From Clostridiaceae bacterium (GTDB lineage: Bacteria; Bacillota; Clostridia; Oscillospirales; Acutalibacteraceae): a stretch of 64,000 nt of DNA. A program made the translations under genes and the position numbers. Shown in pieces: positions 26,199 to 33,710 of the stretch (position 1 is its first letter; each line of letters begins with the position of its first letter). Under the pieces are notes generated by a model. That model saw nothing but the letters and a program-made list of their open reading frames with translations, did no database searches and was not told where the DNA came from. Where the stretch lies: positions 62,001 to 126,000 of the forward strand of contig JAUMVO010000001.1 in NCBI GenBank assembly GCA_030530095.1, written 5' to 3'.

Positions 26199-26405
26199 AA
26201 ATTTGAGTTTGTCGGGGAGACTGACGGCGAGCATTCAGCGCCCCTTGTTAAAGGGGAGAGGGCCAGCGAACGCTGGCGAGGGGATTCAAGAAAGCTTGAT
26301 ATAACAATAAAAAGGAATCCCACCACCGCCGTACGGCGGTCCCCCCTCCCTTTGACAAGGGAGGCTGGTGTCCTATCAAGCTTTCATATCGCCAAACTCC
26401 GATTT
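26199..26405. repeat. MITE-like repeat, copy 1
   Basis: This 207-bp element is found again at 58927-59132. The termini are inverted repeats: AAATTTGAGTTTGTCG on the left and the complement of AAATCGGAGTTTGGCG on the right. The 152-bp core (26223-26374) differs from copy 2 by one substitution and one indel. It contains short dyads: GCCAGCGAACGCTGGC (26262-26277) and the perfect ACCGCCGTACGGCGGT (26325-26340). There is no transposase. A minus-strand open frame across it is not a gene. No clear target duplication was seen. The element sits between two convergent genes. The whole 26138-26451 gap holds terminator, repeat and terminator. Confidence 0.85.
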
Positions 26406-26406
26406 G

Positions 26407-26439
26407 TAAAAAAGAAAGGCGCAGGCTTTCGCCTGCGCC
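26407..26439 (-). terminator. Terminator of hpf
   Basis: On the minus strand, stem GGCGCAGGC / GCCTGCGCC with a GAAA tetraloop, then a T-rich tract, directly after the hpf stop. Confidence 0.88.
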
Positions 26440-26451
26440 CTGTTGATTTAT

Positions 26452-26976
26452 TTATTCCATGCTCGGCTCAAGTACGCTGTAGCCGCCGTCATTTCTCTTG
26501 TAAACCACGTTAAGCTGATCGGTTTCCGCATTTCTGAACATATAGAACTGATGTCCCAGAAGGTTCATCTGCAAAATCGCTTCCTCAACGCTTTCGGGCT
26601 TAACGATAACCGACTTTGTTCTGACTACTTCGAATTCGGGTTCTTCATCTTCAACTGCGTTGAAAACTTCGTCGAAGGAAACCTCGTGAATTCGCTTTTC
26701 AAGGCGGGTCTTGTTCTTTCTGATCTGGCGGATGAGCGAGTCAACGCACTTGTCAAGCGCATCCTCCATATCCTGGGAGCGCTCCTGCGCTCTAAATATA
26801 TAACCGCCCTTTGAGAGCGTAATCTCAACAACCTTGTCATTCTTTTCAGCCGAGGCAGTTACCTTGGCATCTGCATCCGGTCCGAAAAATTTCTCAACCT
26901 TTCTGAGTTTCTGCTCAGCCCTTTCTTTGAAAGATTCTCTGGGTGTACATTTCCTTCCGATGATGGTAATATTCAT
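26452..26976 (-). CDS. hpf: Ribosome hibernation promoting factor, long form
   Basis: Binds the 30S subunit and joins 70S ribosomes into inactive 100S dimers in stationary phase or stress. The 174-residue protein has the N-terminal S30AE/RaiA-like domain (MNITIIGRKCTPRESFKERAE...KLRKVEKFF...VEITL, ERSQDMEDALDKCVDSLIRQIRKNKT). A linker leads to the C-terminal dimerisation domain (VVRTKSVIVKPESVEEAILQM, LGHQFYMFRNAETDQLNVVYKR, GGYSVLEP). This is the long-form architecture of Firmicutes. The start at 26976 follows AAGGGGATG; an upstream in-frame extension to 27042 has no ribosome site. Confidence 0.96.
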   Translation of the reverse strand: MNITIIGRKCTPRESFKERAEQKLRKVEKFFGPDADAKVTASAEKNDKVVEITLSKGGYIFRAQERSQDMEDALDKCVDSLIRQIRKNKTRLEKRIHEVSFDEVFNAVEDEEPEFEVVRTKSVIVKPESVEEAILQMNLLGHQFYMFRNAETDQLNVVYKRNDGGYSVLEPSME

Positions 26977-27030
26977 TACTACATCCCCTTTATATATTTT
27001 CAAAAGCGTCGCCGCTCTTGTTTCGTCTTT

Positions 27031-27039
27031 ATTGTAACA
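27031..27039 (-). promoter_or_regulatory. Possible extended -10 of hpf
   Basis: On the minus strand TGTTACAAT, an extended -10, about 55 nt before the hpf start. The -35 region is poor. The rest of 26977-27310 is AT-rich, with the murA promoter at its right end and no other feature seen. Confidence 0.4.
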
Positions 27040-27224
27040 CATTTTTTTTATAAAATAAAGACATTTTTTGAACTTTTTACTAATGAAATCTGAATTTTTT
27101 ATTCATTTTATATCTATTATTCACAAAATGTTCCCGTTTGACAGCGTTGGGCAAACTGTTGAAAAAATTTTTATAAAATATCGCTATTTTTTACATAAAA
27201 GTACTTTTATTTTGCTTTATATAG

Positions 27225-27233
27225 TGGTATAAT
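27225..27233 (+). promoter_or_regulatory. Extended -10 promoter of murA
   Basis: TGGTATAAT at 27225-27233, with a weak TTTTAT -35 at 27205-27210 (17-nt spacer), about 78 nt before the start. Confidence 0.5.
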
Positions 27234-27310
27234 ACTCTAGATAATGTGTCTGAATATCATCTGTTTTTATATATGTTGTGAAATTAGAAGAAACAGGGAG
27301 TGAACAGTTT

Positions 27311-28606
27311 TTGGAGAAGTTTGTTATTTCCGGCGGCACGCCTCTTAAGGGAGAGGTTACCGTCAGCGGTGCTAAAAATGCAGTAGTTGCCATTCTTCCC
27401 GCAACCATTCTCGCAGAGGATGTTTGCAGAATTGAAAATATACCGAACATCAGCGACGTTACGGCCATGATTAACATTCTCAATATCATGGGCGCTCACG
27501 TTAAGTATATAAACAAGAATACCGTTGAGATAGACACAAGACACATAAACTCTTATGTTGTCGAGCACGAGCTTTCAAAACAGCTTCGCGCTTCGTACTA
27601 TCTTATCGGCGCTCTGCTCGGCCGTTTCAGCCATGCCGAGGTTGCGATGCCCGGCGGTTGCTATCTGGGCGTAAGACCTATCGACCAGCACATAAAGGGC
27701 TTTGAGGCACTAGGTGCCAAGGTTACCATGGAGGAAAACGCCATGGTCAACGCACAGGCTGACAGACTGCTTGGTAATTCAATTTATCTTGATGTTGTTT
27801 CCGTAGGCGCTACGATTAACTGTATGCTCGCCGCCGTTAAGGCGAGGGGACTGACGGTTATCGAAAACGCAGCCAAGGAGCCGCATATAGTTGACCTTGC
27901 GAACTTCCTTAATACCATGGGAGCCGACGTAAGAGGCGCGGGTACCGATGTAATTAAAATCAGAGGCGTGGAAAAGCTTCACGGCTGCGAATATACTATC
28001 ATTCCCGATCAGATTGAGGCGGGAACATATATGGTAGCCGCTGCCGCTACAAAGGGCGATGTGCTTATAAAGAACGTTATTCCCAAGCATCTGGAGTCGA
28101 TTTCGGCAAAGCTTATCGAGTGCGGCGCAAATGTTGAGGAATATGACGATTCAATCCGAGTCAGTATGGACCGCAGACCCGGAAAATGCAATATCAAGAC
28201 TATGCCGCATCCCGGCTTCCCGACCGATATGCAGCCGCAGTTCTCGGTTCTTCTGAGCATAGCGCGCGGCGTGAGTATCGTAACCGAGTCCGTCTGGGAT
28301 AACCGCTTCCGCTACGCCGAACAGCTTTCAAGAATGGGCGCCGTGATAAGAGTTAACGGTAAGACCGCCGTTATCGAGGGCGTTGAGGGTCTGAAGGGTG
28401 CTCCGATAAGAGCCGACGACCTTCGCGCGGGCGCGGCGATGATGATTGCGGGCTTTGTCGCCAGCGGCGTTACCGAGATTGAGGAGATTTACCATATCGA
28501 GCGCGGCTATGAGGATGTGGTTGAGAAATTCCGCAGCATAGGCGCGAAAATCGAAAGACGCGAATACCCCGACGGCGACGACAAAATACAGTTGAACGTT
28601 GGTTAA
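27311..28606 (+). CDS. murA: UDP-N-acetylglucosamine 1-carboxyvinyltransferase
   Basis: Transfers enolpyruvate from PEP to UDP-GlcNAc, the first committed step of peptidoglycan synthesis. The 431-residue protein begins MEKFVISGGTPLKGEVTVSGAKNA. It has the catalytic Cys in MPGGCYLGVRPIDQHIKGFEALGA, so it should be fosfomycin-sensitive, and FPTDMQPQFSVLLSIA, YAEQLSRMGA and RAGAAMMIAGF typical of the family. I chose the TTG at 27311 because it follows GGGAG by 10 nt and gives the family N-terminus. A GTG at 27278 would add eleven residues but has no ribosome site. Single-gene unit ahead of gltX. Confidence 0.95.
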   Translation: MEKFVISGGTPLKGEVTVSGAKNAVVAILPATILAEDVCRIENIPNISDVTAMINILNIMGAHVKYINKNTVEIDTRHINSYVVEHELSKQLRASYYLIGALLGRFSHAEVAMPGGCYLGVRPIDQHIKGFEALGAKVTMEENAMVNAQADRLLGNSIYLDVVSVGATINCMLAAVKARGLTVIENAAKEPHIVDLANFLNTMGADVRGAGTDVIKIRGVEKLHGCEYTIIPDQIEAGTYMVAAAATKGDVLIKNVIPKHLESISAKLIECGANVEEYDDSIRVSMDRRPGKCNIKTMPHPGFPTDMQPQFSVLLSIARGVSIVTESVWDNRFRYAEQLSRMGAVIRVNGKTAVIEGVEGLKGAPIRADDLRAGAAMMIAGFVASGVTEIEEIYHIERGYEDVVEKFRSIGAKIERREYPDGDDKIQLNVG

Positions 28607-28611
28607 TAATA

Positions 28612-28644
28612 TGGAGTCTTTCAGTCAGGAAGGCTCCATTTTGT
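28612..28644 (+). terminator. Weak terminator-like hairpin between murA and gltX
   Basis: TGGAGTCTTTC / GAAGGCTCCA imperfect stem followed by TTTTG. It may attenuate rather than end transcription. Confidence 0.5.
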
Positions 28645-28663
28645 GATTATATGAGGTGTAATT

Positions 28664-30334
28664 TTGAACGATAACGAAAGACTTGCCGAGCTGCTGTTCG
28701 GCGGCATTGATAAGACAGAAGAATACTTTGAAGCAAAGTACCCCGACAGAGGGCTTAAGGAGGGCGCTAGAGTTACGCGTTTTGCTCCGAGCCCGACAGG
28801 TTATCTTCACGTCGGCGGACTTTTCGGCGCGCTTACCGATATTATGACCGCCAGAGTTTCCGGCGGCGTTTCAATGCTCAGAATTGAGGATACCGACAAA
28901 AAGCGTGAGGTCGACGACGGCGTTTCGGCTATACTTGACGGTTTTTCGGATTTCGGTCTCGATTTTGACGAGGGCGTTACCAAGGACGGTGAAAAGGGCG
29001 ATTACGGTCCCTATACCCAGTCGCAGAGAGTCGAGATTTATCAGACCGTTGCAAAAAGGCTTGTTGCCGAGGGCAAGGCGTATCCCTGCTTCTGCACTGC
29101 GGACGAGCTTAACGAAATCCGCGCCGAGCAGGAAAAGAGCGACGTTCTTTTCCCCGGTTACTACGGCAAATGGGCGAGATGCCGCGATTTAAGCTACGAC
29201 GAAATCAAGAGAAGAATCGATAACGGCGACAAATACGTTATCCGTTTCCGTTCCGACGGTGACGAGAGCCGCAAGGTCTTTTTCGACGATATTATCAGGG
29301 GCAAGATTGAGATGCCCGAAAACGTTATTGACGAGGTGCTTCTCAAGTCCGACGGTGTGCCGACCTACCATTTTGCACACGTCTGCGACGACCATTTTAT
29401 GAGAACTACCCACGTCATCAGAGCCGAGGAGTGGATTTCGTCCACACCCAAGCACATAGCGCTTTTCAAGGCGTGCGGCTTTAAGCTGCCGAAATATGCT
29501 CACACTCCGCAGGTTATGAAAATCGACGAGGAGGACGGCACCAAGCGTAAGCTTTCAAAGCGCAAGGACCCCGAGGCCGCGGTCAGCTATTTCGTTGAGG
29601 AGGGCTACCCGAAGGAGGCTCTTATTGAGTATCTTATGGGACTTCTCAATTCCTCTTTTGAGGACTGGCGCAGGGCGAATCCCAAGGAAAATGTAATGAA
29701 CTTCCCGTTCAATCTCAAGAAGATGAGCGCAAGCGGCTGTCTGTTTGACCTTGTAAAGCTTAACGACATAAGCAAAAACGTTATTTCGGTTATGAACGCC
29801 GAAACGGTATATAATCTCGTGGCCGACTGGGCAAAAGCTTACGACAGCGAGCTTTACGCACTTCTGAGCGCAGATCCCGAAAAGGCGAAGGCGATACTCA
29901 ATATCGACCGCGAGAATCCCAAACCGAGAAAGGATATCGCAAAGTGGTCCGAGGTCAGAAATTACATAAGCTATATGTACTCCGAGCTCTACAAGGAAAA
30001 TTATGAACTGCCCGAAAATATCGCATACGGCGATGCGGCGGCGATAATTGAAGAATACAAAAAGGCATTCGACATTAACGACGACAAGCAGCAGTGGTTT
30101 GAGAGAATCAAGGCGCTGTGCGAACCGCTCGGATTCACGCCGAATGTAAAGGAATACAAACAGAATCCCGACGCTTACAAGGGACACGTCGGCGACGTTT
30201 CAACGGTTATCAGAGTTGCGCTGACGGGCAGAACGAATACGCCCGACCTTTACTCCATAGAGTGCATCCTTGGTAAGGATGAGGTCGCAAGCCGACTTGA
30301 AAAAGCCGAAGATTTTTACAGGGAGGGAAAATGA
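28664..30334 (+). CDS. gltX: Glutamyl-tRNA synthetase
   Basis: Charges tRNA-Glu with glutamate. The 556-residue class-I synthetase has [19 protein letters not shown] (HIGH motif as HVGG), [12 protein letters not shown], and [17 protein letters not shown] (KMSKS). It is longer than the usual 480-490 residues because of an extended C-terminal anticodon-binding part, as in one GluRS subgroup of Clostridia. The TTG start is set by GAGGTG 5 nt upstream. Its stop overlaps the start of glnS (ATGATGG), so GluRS and GlnRS are made as a coupled pair and the cell need not rely on transamidation for Gln-tRNA. Confidence 0.95.
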   Translation: MNDNERLAELLFGGIDKTEEYFEAKYPDRGLKEGARVTRFAPSPTGYLHVGGLFGALTDIMTARVSGGVSMLRIEDTDKKREVDDGVSAILDGFSDFGLDFDEGVTKDGEKGDYGPYTQSQRVEIYQTVAKRLVAEGKAYPCFCTADELNEIRAEQEKSDVLFPGYYGKWARCRDLSYDEIKRRIDNGDKYVIRFRSDGDESRKVFFDDIIRGKIEMPENVIDEVLLKSDGVPTYHFAHVCDDHFMRTTHVIRAEEWISSTPKHIALFKACGFKLPKYAHTPQVMKIDEEDGTKRKLSKRKDPEAAVSYFVEEGYPKEALIEYLMGLLNSSFEDWRRANPKENVMNFPFNLKKMSASGCLFDLVKLNDISKNVISVMNAETVYNLVADWAKAYDSELYALLSADPEKAKAILNIDRENPKPRKDIAKWSEVRNYISYMYSELYKENYELPENIAYGDAAAIIEEYKKAFDINDDKQQWFERIKALCEPLGFTPNVKEYKQNPDAYKGHVGDVSTVIRVALTGRTNTPDLYSIECILGKDEVASRLEKAEDFYREGK

Positions 30335-31992
30335 TGGACGAAAACAACGTAATGGCTTCAAATTTCATTCACGATTTTATTGACGAAGACCTTGAAAAAG
30401 GCGTGTATTCCCACGTCCAGACCCGTTTCCCGCCCGAGCCCAACGGTTATCTGCACATAGGACACGCGAAGGCTATCTGCATAAATTTCGGCACTGCCGA
30501 AAAGTATAAGGGTGTCTGCAATCTCCGACTTGACGACACAAACCCGCAGAAGGAAGACGTCGAGTACGTTGAGTCGATTAAAGAGGACATTCAGTGGCTC
30601 GGCTTTGAGTGGAAGGAATGCCTGTTTGCTTCGAGCTATTTCGATTTCATTTACGAGTGCGCGATAAAGCTTATCAACAAGGGTCTTGCCTATGTTGACG
30701 ACCTCACTGCCGACGAGATAAGAGAGTACAGAGGCACTCTCACCGAGGCCGGTAAGAACAGTCCTTACCGTGACAGAAGCATCGAGGAAAACCTCGACCT
30801 GTTCAGGAGAATGACCGACGGCGAGTTCGAAAACGGCGAGCGGGTTCTCAGAGCAAAGATTGATATGGCTTCGCCCAATATCAATATGCGCGACCCCGTT
30901 ATCTACCGTATCGCCCATATTTCCCACCATCAGACGGGCGACAAGTGGTGCGTTTACCCGATGTACGATTTTGCACATCCGCTGTCCGACGCGAGAGAAG
31001 GCGTTACGCACTCTCTGTGCTCGCTTGAATTTGAAAATCACCGTCCGCTTTACGACTGGTTCCTGCAGGCGTGCGAAATAGAATGCCCGCCCAGACAGAT
31101 TGAATTCGCAAGACTTAATCTCAACTACTGCTTAACGAGTAAGAGAAAGTGCCTTGCGCTTGTAAACGAGGGCATAGTCGACGGCTGGAACGACCCGAGA
31201 ATGGCAACCTTAAGCGGTATGCGCCGCAGAGGTTATCCGCCGAAGGCTATCCGCGATTTCTGCGAGAAAATCGGCGTTTCAAAGGCGTATTCGGTAGTCG
31301 ATATGAATCTGCTTGAAAGCTGTGTGCGTGATGTCCTCAACGACACTGCACCGAGAGCTATGGCGGTACTCGACCCGATAGAACTTATTATAGAAAACTA
31401 TCCCGAGGGACAGAGCGAGGAAATCGAGGTTGACGTTCATCCCGACCATCCCGAAATGGGAAAGAGAAAGATGAGCTTCTCAAAGCATCTGTTTATTGAA
31501 CGCGATGACTTTATGGCGGAGCCCGTCAAAAAGTATTTCCGTATGTTCCCCGGCAATGAGGTAAGGCTTAAGGGCGCATATTTCGTAACCTGCACCGATT
31601 ACGAAACCGATGAAAACGGCAACGTTACACGCGTTTACTGCACCTACGACCCGGCGACCAAGGGCGGCGACTCGCCCGACGGCAGAAAGGTCAGAGGCAC
31701 CATCCACTGGGTAAGCGCCGACGACAGCTTCACGGCAACGGTCAATATGTACGACCGCCTTTTCAACGTCCCGAATCCCTCGGACGAAAGCGCAGGCGAT
31801 TTCAAGTCAAACCTCAATCCCGATTCGCTTGTCGTACTTAAAAACTGCCGTATAGAAGGCGGACTTAAGGGCACAAAGCCCGGCGACGTTTATCAGTTTA
31901 TGCGTAAGGGTTATTATTGCGTTGATATAAACTCAACCGACGATAATGTTATCTTCAACCTCACGGTTGCGCTTAATTCATCCTGGAAATAA
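30331..31992 (+). CDS. glnS: Glutaminyl-tRNA synthetase
   Basis: Direct glutaminylation of tRNA-Gln. The 553-residue protein has [22 protein letters not shown] (HIGH), [67 protein letters not shown] and [14 protein letters not shown] (KMSKS variant). The C-terminal beta-barrel domains ([12 protein letters not shown]) are GlnRS-type. GlnRS is uncommon in Bacillota, which mostly use GatCAB, but occurs in several Clostridia, where lateral origin has been proposed. Strong GGGAGGG ribosome site within the end of gltX. Confidence 0.96.
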   Translation: MMDENNVMASNFIHDFIDEDLEKGVYSHVQTRFPPEPNGYLHIGHAKAICINFGTAEKYKGVCNLRLDDTNPQKEDVEYVESIKEDIQWLGFEWKECLFASSYFDFIYECAIKLINKGLAYVDDLTADEIREYRGTLTEAGKNSPYRDRSIEENLDLFRRMTDGEFENGERVLRAKIDMASPNINMRDPVIYRIAHISHHQTGDKWCVYPMYDFAHPLSDAREGVTHSLCSLEFENHRPLYDWFLQACEIECPPRQIEFARLNLNYCLTSKRKCLALVNEGIVDGWNDPRMATLSGMRRRGYPPKAIRDFCEKIGVSKAYSVVDMNLLESCVRDVLNDTAPRAMAVLDPIELIIENYPEGQSEEIEVDVHPDHPEMGKRKMSFSKHLFIERDDFMAEPVKKYFRMFPGNEVRLKGAYFVTCTDYETDENGNVTRVYCTYDPATKGGDSPDGRKVRGTIHWVSADDSFTATVNMYDRLFNVPNPSDESAGDFKSNLNPDSLVVLKNCRIEGGLKGTKPGDVYQFMRKGYYCVDINSTDDNVIFNLTVALNSSWK

Positions 31993-32004
31993 AGGAGAAT
32001 AATT

Positions 32005-32742
32005 ATGAGTAAAGAAAAAACACCTAAAATCAATAGAAAGACCACAGGCCTTGATATCGTATCGAGAATTCTCACATGCGGACTTGCAGTCGCAATTCCT
32101 GCGGCGGCATACTTCCTGAGCATTATTTATTATGAGTTTCAGTCAACTGCGATTGCCCTTATTGCAAGACTGACGGGCGACGAGAACGATACGGGCATAA
32201 CCTACGGCTACATAACGATTAAGAGCATTGTAACCGATTTGCTTCCTACAATACGCAGCTCGTCAGACTCTTCGGGCACGGGAACGCAGGTCTGGGAGGC
32301 AATTGAGCCTCTGCACAATGCGATTTATGCGACGGGTATAATCTTTGCTCTTTCGCTTTTGATCGCAGTTGTATTGTTCTTCGTTTCCTGCTTCTCCAAC
32401 TCAAATAAGCTGCCGCTTATTCTCGGAGCTATTGGTTTGATATCCACAGGCTCAATTGCGATAGCATTCAGGGCAATAACCGCACCGATTGTTGACGGGT
32501 CTTTTCAGCTTACGGGAACTCTGCTTAGCACCCTGCTCGGCGGACTGTTCGGCGGTGGAGACATATTGTCGATTATAGGCTCACTTGCAGGCTCGGTTTC
32601 CGACGCTATTCTGAAATTTACCGTTATTAATCTCAGCACAGCTTGGGTAACGATGCTTGTATGCTATATCGTTATTGTCATCTGGCACGGCGCAATGCTT
32701 GTTGTCAATCTCGGCGACAAGCCTAAGCAGGAAGATAAATAA
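32005..32742 (+). CDS. Four-pass membrane protein, unknown
   Basis: A 245-residue protein with about four or five hydrophobic segments: ILTCGLAVAIPAAAYFLSII, ATGIIFALSLLIAVVLFFVS, LPLILGAIGLISTGSIAIAF, a glycine-rich LLSTLLGGLFGGGDILSIIG stretch, and TAWVTMLVCYIVIVIWHGAM. The N-terminus and C-terminus are charged and probably cytoplasmic. No family was recognised. It follows glnS by 12 nt behind AAAGGAG, so it may share that transcript, and it ends at a strong terminator. Confidence 0.7.
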   Translation: MSKEKTPKINRKTTGLDIVSRILTCGLAVAIPAAAYFLSIIYYEFQSTAIALIARLTGDENDTGITYGYITIKSIVTDLLPTIRSSSDSSGTGTQVWEAIEPLHNAIYATGIIFALSLLIAVVLFFVSCFSNSNKLPLILGAIGLISTGSIAIAFRAITAPIVDGSFQLTGTLLSTLLGGLFGGGDILSIIGSLAGSVSDAILKFTVINLSTAWVTMLVCYIVIVIWHGAMLVVNLGDKPKQEDK

Positions 32743-32763
32743 TAATTCAAATCATCAATAACT

Positions 32764-32797
32764 GCGGTCCTCGGGCATTGCTCGGGGACCGTTTTTC
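32764..32797 (+). terminator. Terminator after the gltX-glnS unit
   Basis: CGGTCCTCGGGC / GCTCGGGGACCG stem (with G-U pairs), ATT loop, then TTTTT. Confidence 0.85.
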
Positions 32798-32870
32798 GTT
32801 GTTCTGCGTCCAAAACCACATTATTTCGTGAAAAACTTTTCAAAAAACCACTAAATATAGTAATTTTATG

Positions 32871-32900
32871 TTGTAAAAGGAAGTATATGTGTGATATAAT
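32871..32900 (+). promoter_or_regulatory. Promoter of rlmB
   Basis: TTGTAA (32871-32876), 18-nt spacer, extended -10 TGATATAAT ending at 32900. Confidence 0.6.
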
Positions 32901-32945
32901 GTACAAGTATAATAGTATATTTGTATATTGAGGACAGATTGGTAT

Positions 32946-33692
32946 ATGAATGACAACGAAAGGACTCCCAACGATTTGCTCATCGGCAGGAATGCCGTAA
33001 GTGAAGCGCTGAATTCCAACAGGGAAATCGACACGCTTTTTCTGGCAAGGGGAAACTCAAATCCTGCTCTGTTACGACTTGCGTCATTGGCTCGTGAGGC
33101 GGGAGCGGTGATTAAAGAGGTTGATCAAAAGAAGCTCGACTATATGTGTGCGGGCGGCAATCATCAGGGCGTTGCGGCCTATGTTGCGGCGCACGAGTAT
33201 TCGAGCGTTGACGATATACTGGCTTATGCCGACGAAAAGGGCGAGGAGCCGTTTGTAATAATCTGTGACGAAATTGAGGACCCGCACAATCTCGGCGCAA
33301 TTATCCGTACCGCCGAATGTGCTGGGGTACACGGAATTATTATTCCTAAACGTCGCAGCGCTTCGCTCAACTATACCGTCGGCAAGACCTCGGCAGGCGC
33401 TCTCGAATATATGAGAGTTGCGAGAGTTGCCAATCTGGCAAATACTATCGACGAGTTAAAGGATAAGGGCTTCTGGATTTACGGCGCCGATATGGACGGC
33501 GAGGACTATAAACACGTCAACACCGACGGTAAGGTCGCGCTGGTTATCGGTTCCGAAGGCAACGGACTGGGCAAGCTCATCCGTTCAAAATGCGATGTAA
33601 TTATATCGCTTCCGATGAAAGGTAAAATTAATTCCCTGAATGCATCGGTCGCGGCCGGAATATTAATGTACGAAATATCATCTAAGAGATAG
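32946..33692 (+). CDS. rlmB: SpoU/TrmH-family 23S rRNA 2'-O-methyltransferase (RlmB-like)
   Basis: A 248-residue SPOUT methyltransferase that methylates a ribose in 23S rRNA (G2251 in E. coli). An N-terminal substrate-binding domain (LLIGRNAVSEALNSNREIDTLFL, DYMCAGGNHQGVAAYV) is followed by the knotted SAM domain. The latter shows the three family motifs: CDEIEDPHNLGAIIRTAE, LVIGSEGNGLGKLIRSKCD and ISLPMKGKINSLNASVAAGI. The ATG at 32946 is preceded by GAGGA at about 12 nt. An in-frame TTG at 32928 lacks a site. It lies 18 nt before the pseudo-ATPase gene. Confidence 0.93.
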   Translation: MNDNERTPNDLLIGRNAVSEALNSNREIDTLFLARGNSNPALLRLASLAREAGAVIKEVDQKKLDYMCAGGNHQGVAAYVAAHEYSSVDDILAYADEKGEEPFVIICDEIEDPHNLGAIIRTAECAGVHGIIIPKRRSASLNYTVGKTSAGALEYMRVARVANLANTIDELKDKGFWIYGADMDGEDYKHVNTDGKVALVIGSEGNGLGKLIRSKCDVIISLPMKGKINSLNASVAAGILMYEISSKR

Positions 33693-33710
33693 AATCGGGG
33701 TGTGAAGGAA

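Noticed and set aside
25931-26326. Minus-strand open frame crossing the repeat (and its twin at 58893-59147)
   Set aside because: Its sequence comes from the MITE-like element itself, it overlaps the SLH gene, and it changes completely outside the repeat. It is an annotation artefact, not a gene.
28607-28663. T-box riboswitch before gltX/glnS
   Set aside because: The gap is only 57 nt and lacks the T-box core and specifier stem; only a weak hairpin is present.
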